The notes under the pieces were generated by a model. It saw nothing but the letters and a program-made list of their open reading frames with translations. It did no database searches and was not told where the DNA came from. The translations under genes and the position numbers were made by a program. Of a DNA stretch of 64,000 nucleotides, positions 18,379 through 26,422 are shown piece after piece. How positions within the stretch are numbered: the first letter of the stretch is position 1; the number at the start of each line of letters is the position of its first letter. The stretch is from RUG100 sp050953425 (lineage in GTDB: Bacteria > Bacillota > Clostridia > Peptostreptococcales > Anaerovoracaceae), in assembly GCA_050953425.1 (NCBI GenBank), contig JBMNMQ010000006.1:1-64000 (forward strand), read 5' to 3'.

Positions 18379-18451
18379 GACGGCATTGCGGCTGCAGCGA
18401 GCGCAATCCGGTCCGGTCTGCCGCCGGGCGCCCCGCAGCTTTGCGGCGGTG

Positions 18452-19159
18452 TCACAGCTGCAGCGAATCCCGCAGCTTGTCCGGGTCGAGAATCTTCACC
18501 CGGCCCCGCGACGTCTTCACGAGGCCGTCCTCTTCAAAGTTCTTCAGCATGCGCGAGACCACCTCGCGCGCCGTGCCGGCCCCCGAAGCGATTTCCTGCT
18601 GCGTTTCGCGGATCGTGGCCGAACCGGTTTCCTCGCACCGGTCGAGCAGGTAGGACGCGATCCGGCGGTCCGTACTCATGAAGAGGAGCTGCTGCATGCT
18701 CCACATCACGTCGGAAAAGCGCTGCGACGCCTGCTCGTAGCCGTAGCAGCGGACGTAGATATTCTCTTCGGTCAGCGCCCGGAACGTAACTGTGTCGGTC
18801 ATCAGCACATCCGTGTCCTCTGCCGCTTCGATGAATACGTCAAAGGAGATGGCCGACAGCACGCAGGAAGCCGAGAGAATGCAGACCTCGCCCGCGCGGG
18901 TTCGGTACAGCGTCACCTCGCGGCCCTCTTCGGAAAGCAGATACGGACGCAGCTCTCCCTTCAGCACCATCAGCACGCCCTCGCAGCGGGCCTCCGGCGA
19001 GTGTATGATTTCTCCCTGGTGATAGTGCCTGGTCTGTGTGTGCTGGGTGAAGAGCTCCTGCTCGCCGCCGGTCATATGTTCCCAGAACGAATAGCTCTGC
19101 AGCGCTCTTTTCATTTGATTATCGTTCATTCTCTGCAGCGATCCGCCTCGCGGCCGCAT
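18452..19159 (-). CDS. Crp/Fnr-family transcriptional regulator with a CxxxxxC sensor motif
   Basis: A 235-residue regulator with an N-terminal cyclic-nucleotide-binding-type beta barrel and a C-terminal winged helix. The start at ATG 19159 follows GGAGGA. The barrel contains GEVCILSASC with Cys93 and Cys99, found in many clostridial Crp/Fnr proteins and suggesting a thiol-based rather than cAMP signal. The FNR N-terminal cysteine cluster is absent. The recognition helix is about residues 195-205, GTAREVVSRML. Arg198, Glu199 and Arg203 match the CRP contacts for TGTGA. It is convergent with the sulfur fusion gene, whose promoter carries a perfect TGTGAC-N3-GTCACA site. Sensing of persulfide or redox state is inference. 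Confidence 0.88.
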   Translation of the reverse strand: MRPRGGSLQRMNDNQMKRALQSYSFWEHMTGGEQELFTQHTQTRHYHQGEIIHSPEARCEGVLMVLKGELRPYLLSEEGREVTLYRTRAGEVCILSASCVLSAISFDVFIEAAEDTDVLMTDTVTFRALTEENIYVRCYGYEQASQRFSDVMWSMQQLLFMSTDRRIASYLLDRCEETGSATIRETQQEIASGAGTAREVVSRMLKNFEEDGLVKTSRGRVKILDPDKLRDSLQL

Positions 19160-19296
19160 CGCCTTCCTCCTCCCGTCCTGCTGTATATCCGTCGTTCATG
19201 TTTTGGTCTGTGCGGCTCTGTTCAGCCGGGCGCGGTTTCCCTCGCCGGCCCGCATTCGTGCAGGCGGTTCCTCCCGTCGCGTCGGTGCGAAGTTTT

Positions 19297-19402
19297 CGGC
19301 CCGCCGGGTTCGCCCCGCCGTGTTTACTCGAAGCTCCCGGCCCGCCGGGTTCGCCCCGCCGTGCTTACTCGAAGCTCCCGGCCCGCCGGGTTCGCCCCGC
19401 CG
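19297..19402. repeat. Tandem repeat, 2.6 copies of 41 bp
   Basis: Copies of a unit starting CGGCCCGCCGGGTTCGCCCC begin at 19297, 19338 and 19379 (partial) and differ at one base. They lie between the divergent Crp/Fnr gene and the promoter of the small membrane protein. Confidence 0.92.
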
Positions 19403-19418
19403 AAGAGTGCGGGGATTT

Positions 19419-19447
19419 TTGACGAAGCCGCAGAACTTCGCTATACT
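19419..19447 (+). promoter_or_regulatory. Promoter of the 131-residue membrane protein
   Basis: TTGACG (19419-19424), 17-bp spacer, TATACT (19442-19447). Transcription would start near 19454, about 33 bases before the start codon. Confidence 0.75.
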
Positions 19448-19486
19448 TGTAGCATCACCTGATCCCCGCGGCCGCAAAGGAGCATC

Positions 19487-19882
19487 ATGTCCAGAAAAAT
19501 CAGCGCACTATGTCTTGCCATCACTCTGGTCGGCATCGCCGGCCTGTTCGTCCTGCTGCTCTTTACACGCCTGGGCTCCCGCCTGCAGATCGATTTCGGT
19601 GTCATCCTGCTGGCGGTGGAAACGCTGCTCCTGCTCGCCCTGCTGCGCGTTCTGCGACGCGGCGAATGCGCCTGGCTGAGCGCAAAGAACGAGGCGGAAC
19701 TGCGGCGCTTCGGCGCCGTACTGCTGATCTGCTGCCTGTTCGCCTGCCTGCTTCCCAGCGTGGCGCACAGTGTGCTCACGACACGGCTCTGCCGCATCCT
19801 CGGCACCATCGGCCTGCTCGGCAGCATGATCGAGGGCATGCGGCTGCTCCAGCTGGGGCAGAAGCAGAACGGCAGCGTATAG
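19487..19882 (+). CDS. Small integral membrane protein, function unknown
   Basis: A 131-residue protein that I do not recognise. Four hydrophobic segments are visible: about residues 6-27, 39-55, 74-95 and 102-120. The loops are basic (RVLRRGE, KNEAELRR). There are no catalytic motifs. It has its own promoter and AAAGGAG before ATG 19487, and stands alone between repeats, so it is a real gene of unknown role. A transporter or immunity-type function cannot be argued from sequence. Confidence 0.75.
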   Translation: MSRKISALCLAITLVGIAGLFVLLLFTRLGSRLQIDFGVILLAVETLLLLALLRVLRRGECAWLSAKNEAELRRFGAVLLICCLFACLLPSVAHSVLTTRLCRILGTIGLLGSMIEGMRLLQLGQKQNGSV

Positions 19883-19887
19883 GCGCT

Positions 19888-19977
19888 GCCCGATGCGGCT
19901 TTCCCCGACGCGTTCCCGCCGGGGCTTTTCCCGACACGTGCCCGATGCGGCTTTCCCCGACGCGTTCCCGCCGGGGC
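19888..19977. repeat. Duplicated 38-bp word, 52-bp spacing
   Basis: Two identical 38-base copies starting GCCCGATGCGGCTTTCCCCG lie at 19888-19925 and 19940-19977. The first begins just after the upstream stop codon. Confidence 0.9.
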
Positions 19978-20060
19978 GTTTACTTCGACGGTGCCGTTTC
20001 AGCGGCACCGACCGCAGCGTTCTTCCTCGATGCCGGCAGAACCCGTCCGGCGCCTCCTCC

Positions 20061-20639
20061 TCAGCGCTTCATTTCTATACTGGCGGGCAGCTGGATCGTG
20101 CATTCCTCCCAGTTCTGTCCCTGCTTCGGCAGATATTCGAGCAGAAACCCCTGCCGCTCCCGCAGCAGCACCTGCATGCTGAAATTATCAGGCAGCCGCA
20201 CGCCGGTGCGAAAGACGACGTCACCGCCGTAGCTGAATTCACGCCAGCGGTAGACGCCGGTGGTCGCCACCATGAACGGATTGCGATCCACCTCGGCGTA
20301 GAACATGCGGCGCGGATGGCCGCGGCTGGCCGCCAGACAGAACTTGCTCGCCGCCAGCTGCCCCAGCCACAGCAGCAGTTCCTGATAGTAGTAGAATTCA
20401 TAGCGGTTCTCGATCTGCGGCGAATATTCGTAACGCAGATAGAGCCAGCCGTTCATGTGCGGGGCCGTGGTAAAGCCGAGCCGGTGTTCGACCGGCTCCC
20501 GCTGCGGATGAACATAAGCGTAGCGCCCCAGCAGATCTCTGATGTCCTGCGCGGAGACACCATGCAGGAGAATTGCTTTGCGGTAACCCGCCAGCCGGGG
20601 CAGTTCCGAATTCGATACCGGGGTTTTCTTCGTCAGCAT
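20061..20639 (-). CDS. Hypothetical protein, soluble, 192 residues
   Basis: I do not recognise this protein. It has no signal peptide or membrane segment. It is rich in aromatic residues (WLYLRYEYSPQIENRYEFYY is typical) and has Arg/Glu pairs throughout. Codon use and the AAGGAG site eight bases before ATG 20639 support it as a real gene. It is convergent with the small membrane protein and divergent from hsp20. No cysteine pairs, nucleotide-binding motifs or helix-turn-helix are visible. Confidence 0.7.
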   Translation of the reverse strand: MLTKKTPVSNSELPRLAGYRKAILLHGVSAQDIRDLLGRYAYVHPQREPVEHRLGFTTAPHMNGWLYLRYEYSPQIENRYEFYYYQELLLWLGQLAASKFCLAASRGHPRRMFYAEVDRNPFMVATTGVYRWREFSYGGDVVFRTGVRLPDNFSMQVLLRERQGFLLEYLPKQGQNWEECTIQLPASIEMKR

Positions 20640-20845
20640 GCGCGGCGCTCCTTCCTTGCATAATATTCATTATAGCGAATCCGGACGGCTGACGCAATTT
20701 TTCCGCAATTTCACCTCCCTCCACTGCGATATCTTCATCTCCTTTCCGTGATTTTCCGCACAAATTTTAAATATTTTTTATCGTAAATAAGCGATGTAAC
20801 CGCCTTGTCCATTGAAATTTCAACGATTTTTGCCTCTGAAATTTT

Positions 20846-20888
20846 TTAGCACTCACCTCTTGACAGTGCTAACAAAAAGAGCTATAGT
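20846..20888 (+). promoter_or_regulatory. CIRCE operator overlapping the hsp20 promoter
   Basis: TTAGCACTC-N9-CAGTGCTAA (20846-20872) matches the CIRCE inverted repeat at all but one position. TTGACA (20860-20865) lies inside it, with TATAGT (20883-20888) 17 bases on. Binding of the HrcA repressor would block this promoter. HrcA itself is not in the window. Confidence 0.92.
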
Positions 20889-20978
20889 ATAACTGTGATA
20901 AGAAGAGAGCGCAGCAAAGACGCAATCGAAACACCACAGCAAATAAAACAGCAATACATATATAAGGAGGTATGAATC

Positions 20979-21404
20979 ATGTTAATGCCGAGATTATGGA
21001 ACGATAACTTCTTTGATGACTGGATGAACGATTTTCCGACCAAGTACTTCGGAAAGACGGATGCGAACCTGATGAAGACGGACGTCAAGGACACCGGCGA
21101 CGGGTATGACGTAGAGATTGATCTGCCGGGCTTCAACAAGGATGACATTCATGCCGAACTGGAAGACGGTTACCTGACCGTGACCGCCAGCCGGGATGCG
21201 AACGAAGATCAGAAGGATGACAACGGCAAATATGTCCGCAGAGAGCGGTACGTGGGTAAATGCAGCCGCAGCTACTATGTCGGCGAAGGCATTACCGAAA
21301 ACGATATTCAGGCCAAGTTCGAAAACGGCATCCTCACCATGCACATCCCGAAAAAGGATCAGAAGCAGGTTGAAAACAAGAAATTCATTGCCATCGAAGG
21401 CTGA
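20979..21404 (+). CDS. Hsp20/alpha-crystallin small heat shock protein
   Basis: A 141-residue small heat shock protein that holds unfolding proteins in an ATP-independent way. The N-terminal arm (MLMPRLWNDNFFDDWMNDF) resembles the Hsp18 of clostridia. The alpha-crystallin domain runs from about residue 33 to 130, with DLPGFNKDDIHAELEDGYLT and the family signature ENGILTMHIPK. A typical C-terminal I-x-I/V motif is not obvious. AAGGAGGT lies seven bases before ATG 20979. A CIRCE element controls it, unusual for small heat shock proteins but known in some clostridia. Confidence 0.95.
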   Translation: MLMPRLWNDNFFDDWMNDFPTKYFGKTDANLMKTDVKDTGDGYDVEIDLPGFNKDDIHAELEDGYLTVTASRDANEDQKDDNGKYVRRERYVGKCSRSYYVGEGITENDIQAKFENGILTMHIPKKDQKQVENKKFIAIEG

Positions 21405-21816
21405 CCAAAACCGGTCGGCAAACGGCGGATAATGATATAACGGTAATGCAGCTCAATCATTGATGATACTCCGAAAACGCCGCATGGAAAAACTCCGTGC
21501 GGCGTTTTTCACTGTCTGCGGAAACAGCGCGGATCCGCTTCTCCCGCCATCGCGCTCCGCACGGCGGCGACTCTCGCTGCCCCCGGGATGTTCCGTTGCG
21601 AAAGCCGCGTCCGGACGATCCGGGCGAGGCTCTGTGGAAAATAAAATCAGGGAATTCCGCACTAAAATTCCCTGATTCACTGTTTTAAGACTGCTTTTTA
21701 AGGTAAAATAAAGAAGCGACTAATACTATGACTGGGAAGCCGGACCGGCAGGAAAACTGCTGTATGCTCGACTTGCAATACGGGCAGGAGCAGACTCTGC
21801 CAAAGGGAGAAGGAAA
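21405..21816. other. Intergenic region after hsp20
   Basis: About 410 bases. The hsp20 terminator lies at 21473-21510. The rest holds no convincing gene. A weak AT-rich promoter-like stretch (21690-21735) precedes the next small membrane protein. Confidence 0.55.
21473..21510 (+). terminator. Terminator of hsp20, possibly bidirectional
   Basis: A 15-bp stem with A4 on the left and T5 on the right (GAAAACGCCGCATGG / CCGTGCGGCGTTTTTC) around the loop AAAAACT. The T-tail on either strand allows termination in both directions. Confidence 0.85.
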
Positions 21817-22098
21817 ATGACCGCTATCACCACCGCAGTACTGTCTTATTTATCAAGTATCGCCACCCCGACGCTGGGGCTCATCTGCATGCTGATCCCG
21901 ATTCCCGCCCTGCTGGTGACCGGCGCCGTCTACCCGGGCCGCTGCAAATCACCGGTCTTTATTGTGATCGCCGTGATTCTCCCGCTGGTCTTTCTGGCCG
22001 GTCTCTACATGTATCTCAGCAGCGCCGCCGTCAGCAGCCTCACCGACATCATCACCAAAACGCATTTCGACAAAATAATCGTGCATTTTCTGCGTTGA
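21817..22098 (+). CDS. Small membrane protein, function unknown
   Basis: A 93-residue protein with two clear membrane segments, about residues 17-38 (TLGLICMLIPIPALLVTGAV) and 46-67 (PVFIVIAVILPLVFLAGLYM), and a short amphipathic tail ending KIIVHFLR. I recognise no family. AAAGGGAGAAGGAAA precedes ATG 21817. It is convergent with the PrsW-type protease gene. Confidence 0.65.
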   Translation: MTAITTAVLSYLSSIATPTLGLICMLIPIPALLVTGAVYPGRCKSPVFIVIAVILPLVFLAGLYMYLSSAAVSSLTDIITKTHFDKIIVHFLR

Positions 22099-22244
22099 GA
22101 CGCGCGAAGCCGGCGGCCGGACACAGGCGTCGCCGGAGACAGAATCTGCCGGACGCGAAAGCTGCCGGACCCGGAACTCACCGGACACAGGAACTGCGGG
22201 CACACGCTTCACCGGAGACAGAAACCGGGCGGCCGCAGGCCGCA

Positions 22245-22273
22245 CAAAAAGAACGGCACTGCCGCTCAGTGCC
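22245..22273 (-). terminator. Terminator of the PrsW-type gene
   Basis: On the minus strand a 7-bp stem (GGCACTG / CAGTGCC, 22255-22273) is followed by GTTCTTTTTG. The stop codon of the protease gene lies within the hairpin. Confidence 0.65.
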
Positions 22274-22967
22274 AGAGAGTCCGATCCTCGCGCGAATACT
22301 TGCGCACCGAACGAATCGCAAAGATATCGAGCACAACAATGTAGACGAAGAAGATCACCAGCAGGACGTCGTTGCTGGAAGAAGCCGTAAAATCGTAGAA
22401 GCCGTGCAGGAACGCCGGCACCCAGAGACTTTTGTGCATCTGCGACTTGCTTTTGGCAAAATCGGCATGATAGGCGGCAACCTTGGCCATGCCGTAATAA
22501 TGACCCATGTAGATCCCGAAGATGCAATGACCCGGAATTGATGTCACGGCCCGCAGCAGCGCCGTCCCCAGACCGGTATCGAACACGTAAAAGATATTCT
22601 CCAGCGCCGCAAAACCGAGCGACACCACCACCGCATACACCACCGCGTCAAAGCAGTGATCGAACGCCGGATGACCCCAGGTCGTACGGCGCAGCACAAA
22701 GCGCTTGCACAGTTCCTCCGACAGTCCGACGATGAAAAAATTATCCACCACCATTGCCGTCATCGACGTTTCGCTGCCGATCAGACCGTCGAGAAAGATG
22801 ACGGTCCCCAGCTGCTCGAGAATAATGGCCGGAACGGTTGAAAGCGCGCCCAGCAGAAACAGCCGGACGAGCAGACCCGTCGGTTCCTTCTCTATTTTAT
22901 CCATACGGTAGATCTGGACAACCAGAACAATGGGAGGCAGCAGTGCTGCCAGCAGCAGAATAGTAAT
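22266..22967 (-). CDS. PrsW-family intramembrane metalloprotease, probable AUU start
   Basis: A 233-residue membrane protease of the PrsW type, which cleaves membrane anti-sigma factors in other Bacillota. Motifs are EE in GLSEELCKRF, the helix AVVYAVVVSLGFAALENIFY and HGFYDF, the probable zinc-site residues. The first ATG (22904) would leave out the first membrane helix of the family. In frame upstream, ITILLLAALLPPIVLVVQIYR supplies it. No ATG, GTG or TTG exists between the upstream stop and 22904. ATT at 22965-22967 lies eight bases after a perfect GGAGG, so translation most likely begins at AUU. The substrate is unknown; the RsbW/SigB pair elsewhere in the window is cytoplasmic. Confidence 0.85.
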   Translation of the reverse strand: MTILLLAALLPPIVLVVQIYRMDKIEKEPTGLLVRLFLLGALSTVPAIILEQLGTVIFLDGLIGSETSMTAMVVDNFFIVGLSEELCKRFVLRRTTWGHPAFDHCFDAVVYAVVVSLGFAALENIFYVFDTGLGTALLRAVTSIPGHCIFGIYMGHYYGMAKVAAYHADFAKSKSQMHKSLWVPAFLHGFYDFTASSSNDVLLVIFFVYIVVLDIFAIRSVRKYSREDRTLWH

Positions 22968-23219
22968 GGCTCTTTCCTCCGCTGATTGTTTCCGAAGCGG
23001 CCGAATCTCCTTCGATTCGTCCGTTTCTCACACACAAACAGGTATGGATCCGAAGATGCGTTCGCAACCGACGCATCGGGATCCGTTTCGGCTGCGCAGC
23101 GCGCGGCAGACACTGCCGGTTCCGCCGTTGCTGCAGACAGTTCCGGGCCTGCCGCATTGTGCGGCGAGGCGATGCCGCTGATCGCGGCGGTCCGGCCCCG
23201 GCGGTTCCGACTCTTGTTT

Positions 23220-23295
23220 TGGCGACCCTGGCGCGATTCGAACGCGCGACACCCGCTTTAGGAGAGCGGTGCTCTGTCCCCTGAGCTACAGGGCC
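23220..23295 (-). tRNA. tRNA-Arg, anticodon CCU
   Basis: A 76-base tRNA with encoded CCA on the minus strand. The acceptor stem GGCCCTG pairs with CAGGGTC (one G-T). The anticodon stem CCGCT/AGCGG encloses CTCCTAA, so the anticodon is CCT and reads AGG. The T stem is GCGCG/CGCGC around TTCGAAT. All four arms form. Confidence 0.97.
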
Positions 23296-23307
23296 GCGAA
23301 CGATGGT

Positions 23308-23336
23308 ATTATACCATCTGCCCCCGCCGCACGCAA
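23308..23336 (-). promoter_or_regulatory. Promoter of tRNA-Arg(CCU)
   Basis: Minus-strand TTGCGT (23331-23336), 17-bp spacer, TATAAT (23308-23313). The start would be about six bases before the mature 5' end. Confidence 0.75.
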
Positions 23337-23382
23337 GCATCTCGGATCGGCCCGGGATGACAAATATATCGAGCCGCTATGG

Positions 23383-23460
23383 CGAAGGCACCCGGACCAG
23401 CATGACGAAGGCACCCGGACCGGCTTGACGAAGGCACCCGGACCGGCTTGACGAAGGCGG
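23383..23460. repeat. Tandem repeat, 3 copies of 23 bp
   Basis: CGAAGGCACCCGGACC-type units begin at 23383, 23406, 23429 and, partially, 23452. They lie between the divergent tRNA promoter and the DUF434 gene. Confidence 0.92.
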
Positions 23461-23620
23461 CAGATGCCGGGCGACAGCACATGACCCGGCACGAGCCGGC
23501 GCGGAAGCCCCCGGCACTCTGCACGCGAACCGGTGCGGCTGAAAAGAGACGAGCGGAGCACGGACGGGCACGGGCGGAGCGCGAAAGGACACGCGGGCAT
23601 GGATGCGATGATCCGCGGCA

Positions 23621-23649
23621 TTGCCAGCCGACGACGAAAACGATACAAT
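23621..23649 (+). promoter_or_regulatory. Promoter of the DUF434 gene
   Basis: TTGCCA (23621-23626), 17-bp spacer, TACAAT (23644-23649), with a start near 23656, only about 12 bases before the start codon region. The ribosome site GTGGAGG lies inside the short leader. Confidence 0.65.
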
Positions 23650-23667
23650 TAAAGTGGAGGAACAGCC

Positions 23668-24420
23668 ATGGAAAGCAACGCAAAGAGAGGGTTCGTGCCG
23701 AAGGACGCGCGGTTTTTTTCTGCCGACGCCCTTCCCCTGCTGCGCACCGCCGCGCGCCACATCCGCTTTCTGATCAACGAAGGGTACGACATCAAGTCGG
23801 CTTCCACCTATGTCGGCAACCATTTCCTGCTCTCCGAACGGCAGCGGCTGGCACTGGTGCGCTCGCTGGCAACCGACCGCCAGCTGGCCGGGCGGCGCCG
23901 GCGGGAATGCACGACAGCCGATCTGCACGGCCGCACCGCGCACGTCGACGGCTTCAATACGATCATTACGCTGGAGACCGCGCTCTGCGATTCGCCGCTG
24001 TTTCGCGGCATGGACGGCGCCATTCGCGACCTGGCCGGGCTGCGCGGAAGCTACCGCCTGATCGCGGAAACCTCCGCTGCCATCCGCCTGCTGCTCGACC
24101 GGCTGCAGCGGGCCGAAGTGCGGAAGGCCGTCATATACCTCGATGCCCCGGTCTCCAACTCCGGCCGCCTGAAGCAGCGCATCGCGGAACTTTACGAGGC
24201 GAAAAGCCCGGCCATGGGGCTCGATCTCCAGGTGCTGCGCGACGTCGACCGAACTCTGATGCGCCAGGAATGCGTCGTGACGGCCGATGCCATGATCCTC
24301 GATCAATGCCGCAGCTGGTACAACCTCACCGCGCGCTGTCTGCCGGACTGCGGCGCGGAGCCGCTGGTTCTCTATGAAGCCGCGGAAGCGGAGAATGCGA
24401 ACAAGGAGGCGGCGGACTAG
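23668..24420 (+). CDS. DUF434 / DUF5616 domain protein
   Basis: A 250-residue protein of the uncharacterised DUF434 family. The N-terminal ~80 residues (RGFVPKDARFF, SASTYVGNHFLLSERQRLAL) match the DUF434 module, and the rest matches the partner domain DUF5616 (HVDGFNTIITLETAL, IRDLAGLRGSYRLI, VIYLDAPVSNSGRLKQRI). The second half contains several conserved Asp (VDGFN, YLDAPVSNSG, TADAMILD), an arrangement like PIN/NYN nucleases, so an RNA-processing role is conceivable but untested. It is a single gene with its own promoter. Confidence 0.8.
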   Translation: MESNAKRGFVPKDARFFSADALPLLRTAARHIRFLINEGYDIKSASTYVGNHFLLSERQRLALVRSLATDRQLAGRRRRECTTADLHGRTAHVDGFNTIITLETALCDSPLFRGMDGAIRDLAGLRGSYRLIAETSAAIRLLLDRLQRAEVRKAVIYLDAPVSNSGRLKQRIAELYEAKSPAMGLDLQVLRDVDRTLMRQECVVTADAMILDQCRSWYNLTARCLPDCGAEPLVLYEAAEAENANKEAAD

Positions 24421-24521
24421 AAGCCGCCAGCTGAAGAGGCCGACCCGTGAAATAAATGAAACAAAGAAACGCGGAGGCGGCAGCGGAGAAGCCCCGGAGA
24501 ATCGAGGCTTACGCCCCCTGA

Positions 24522-24690
24522 AACCGCCGGCAGCAAACGCCGTCCCCCGGCAGTTCGCACAATCCGCCGGCGGCAAGCGCCGTCCCCCGGCAGTCCGCAC
24601 GATTCGCCGGCGGCAAGCGCCGTCCCCCGGCAGTCCGCACGATTCGCCGGCAGCAAGCGCCGTCCCCCGGCAGTCCGCACAGTCCGCCGG
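24522..24690. repeat. Tandem repeat, about 4 copies of 40 bp
   Basis: CGTCCCCCGGCAGT recurs at 24541, 24581, 24621 and 24661 with exact 40-bp spacing. Copies differ at a few bases (CGGCGGCAAG or CGGCAGCAAG). A partial unit precedes 24541. No spacers are present. Confidence 0.93.
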
Positions 24691-24753
24691 CCAGTCGCCT
24701 GTTCGATTTCGAATTTCGGAATTTTTCCAAAGTTTGCCCTGCTGAAATCCGGG

Positions 24754-24865
24754 TTGAATTCGACGACAGATATGCTATAATACTTGCTGGAGACGGGAAA
24801 GAGGAGCATCCCGTCGAGAAACTTGATTACTATTTTAGGGTGTGCCTTCGGGTGCACTCTTTTTT
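24754..24865 (+). ncRNA. Candidate small RNA or orphan leader upstream of purB
   Basis: TTGAAT (24754-24759), 16-bp spacer and TATAAT (24776-24781) form a promoter. About 80 bases on, a stem (arms 24838-24846 and 24851-24859, loop TTCG) followed by TTTTTT terminates. The RNA holds an internal hairpin GACGGG/CCCGTC (24792-24797 and 24810-24815). A second promoter for purB follows at 24931-24959, so this transcript may be independent. It fits none of the purine riboswitch signatures I know. It could be a small RNA, or a ligand-controlled terminator feeding purB. Confidence 0.55.
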
Positions 24866-24930
24866 CGCTCCGGACGGGCGATTTCCCGCCCCTCCGAGTG
24901 AGAAATCAACTGCTGTTTGAGTATTTATTC

Positions 24931-24959
24931 TTTCACTAACCCCTGAAAAATGCTATACT
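24931..24959 (+). promoter_or_regulatory. Proximal promoter of purB
   Basis: TTTCAC (24931-24936), 17-bp spacer, TATACT (24954-24959). The start would lie about 20 bases before ATG 24986, so the leader holds only the ribosome site. Confidence 0.65.
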
Positions 24960-24985
24960 ATAGAACGTTCCAAGGAGGCCAGATC

Positions 24986-26422
24986 ATGGAAAATACCCAA
25001 ACCTATACAAGTCCGCTTTCTGAGCGCTACCCCAGCAGGGAAATGAAATACCTGTTTTCCCCGGAAAAGAAATTCCGCACCTGGCGGCGGCTGTGGATCG
25101 CGCTGGCCGAAACCGAACGCGAGCTCGGTCTCGATATCAGCGAGGAACAGATCGCTGAACTGCGCGAGCACGCGGACGACATCAACTACGACGACGCCAA
25201 AGCGCGGGAAAAAATTGTCCGCCACGACGTCATGTCGCATGTCTACGCCTACGGACTGCAGTGCCCGAAAGCCAAGGGCATCATCCATCTGGGCGCCACC
25301 TCCTGCTACGTCGGCGACAACACCGACCTCATCATCATGCGCGAGGGGCTCCTCCTGCTGCGTCGCAAGCTGATCAACGTCATCGCGCAGCTGGCCGACT
25401 TTGCCGACCGCTGGAAGACGCAGCCGACGCTCGGCTTTACCCATTTTCAGCCGGCACAGCCGACCACCGTGGGAAAGCGCGCGACGCTCTGGATGCAGGA
25501 TCTGCTGATGGATCTCGAAGACCTCGACTACCTCGTCGGCAGCCTCAAGCTGCTCGGCTCCAAGGGAACCACCGGCACGCAGGCCACCTTCCTCGAACTC
25601 TTTGACGGGGACTACGAAAAAGTCAAGAAGCTCGACATCCGCATCGCCGAAAAGATGGGCTTTGACGCGGTCTATCCGGTCTCCGGACAGACCTATTCGC
25701 GCAAGGTTGACAGCCGCGTTCTCGGCGTGCTCTCCGGCATCGCCCAGAGCGCACATAAATTCAGCAATGACATTCGCCTGCTGCAGAATCTCAAGGAAAT
25801 TGAAGAACCATTCGAAAAAGGACAGATCGGCTCTTCGGCCATGGCTTACAAGCGCAATCCGATGCGCTCCGAACGCATGGCTTCCCTGTCCCGCTATGTC
25901 CTGGCCGACACCCTGAATCCGGCGGTCACCGCCGCCACGCAGTGGTTCGAGCGCACGCTCGACGACTCGGCCAACAAGCGCATCAGCATCTCCGAGGCCT
26001 TCCTCGCCGTCGACGGCATCCTCGAACTGTATCTCAACATCAGTTCCGGGCTGGTCGTCTACCCGAAGGTCATCGAGGCGAGGCTGCAGAGCGAACTGCC
26101 GTTCATGGCCACGGAAATCATCCTCATGGACGCCGTCAAAGCCGGCGGCGACCGCCAGGAACTGCATGAAAAAATCCGTCAGCACTCGATGGCCGCCGGC
26201 CGCCGGGTCAAAGAGGAAGGCGCGCCCAACGACCTGCTCGACCGCATCGCGGCCGATCCCGCGTTCGGCATGAGCCGCGAGCAGCTCGAAGGAATGATGG
26301 ATCCGCGCAGCTTCGTCGGCTGCGCCGTGCAGCAGACGGAGGAATTTCTCGCCCGGCAGGTGCAGCCGGTGCTGGATGCCAACCGCAGCGAAATCGGCAT
26401 GACCGCCGACATCAGCGTCTGA
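24986..26422 (+). CDS. purB: Adenylosuccinate lyase
   Basis: A 478-residue lyase of the fumarase/aspartase superfamily. It removes fumarate from SAICAR and from adenylosuccinate in purine synthesis. ATG 24986 lies seven bases after AAGGAGG. Family segments are HDVMSHVYAYG, GATSCYVGDNTDL, TLGFTHFQPAQPTTVGKR with the catalytic His, and the mobile loop QIGSSAMAYKRNPMRSER. The clostridial/eukaryote-like length fits. purA follows 172 bases downstream, so the two steps from IMP to AMP are neighbours. Confidence 0.97.
   Translation: MENTQTYTSPLSERYPSREMKYLFSPEKKFRTWRRLWIALAETERELGLDISEEQIAELREHADDINYDDAKAREKIVRHDVMSHVYAYGLQCPKAKGIIHLGATSCYVGDNTDLIIMREGLLLLRRKLINVIAQLADFADRWKTQPTLGFTHFQPAQPTTVGKRATLWMQDLLMDLEDLDYLVGSLKLLGSKGTTGTQATFLELFDGDYEKVKKLDIRIAEKMGFDAVYPVSGQTYSRKVDSRVLGVLSGIAQSAHKFSNDIRLLQNLKEIEEPFEKGQIGSSAMAYKRNPMRSERMASLSRYVLADTLNPAVTAATQWFERTLDDSANKRISISEAFLAVDGILELYLNISSGLVVYPKVIEARLQSELPFMATEIILMDAVKAGGDRQELHEKIRQHSMAAGRRVKEEGAPNDLLDRIAADPAFGMSREQLEGMMDPRSFVGCAVQQTEEFLARQVQPVLDANRSEIGMTADISV

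Noticed and set aside
24788..24865. Purine riboswitch before purB
   Set aside because: The three-way junction and conserved loop sequences of that class are absent. Only a simple hairpin and a terminator are visible.
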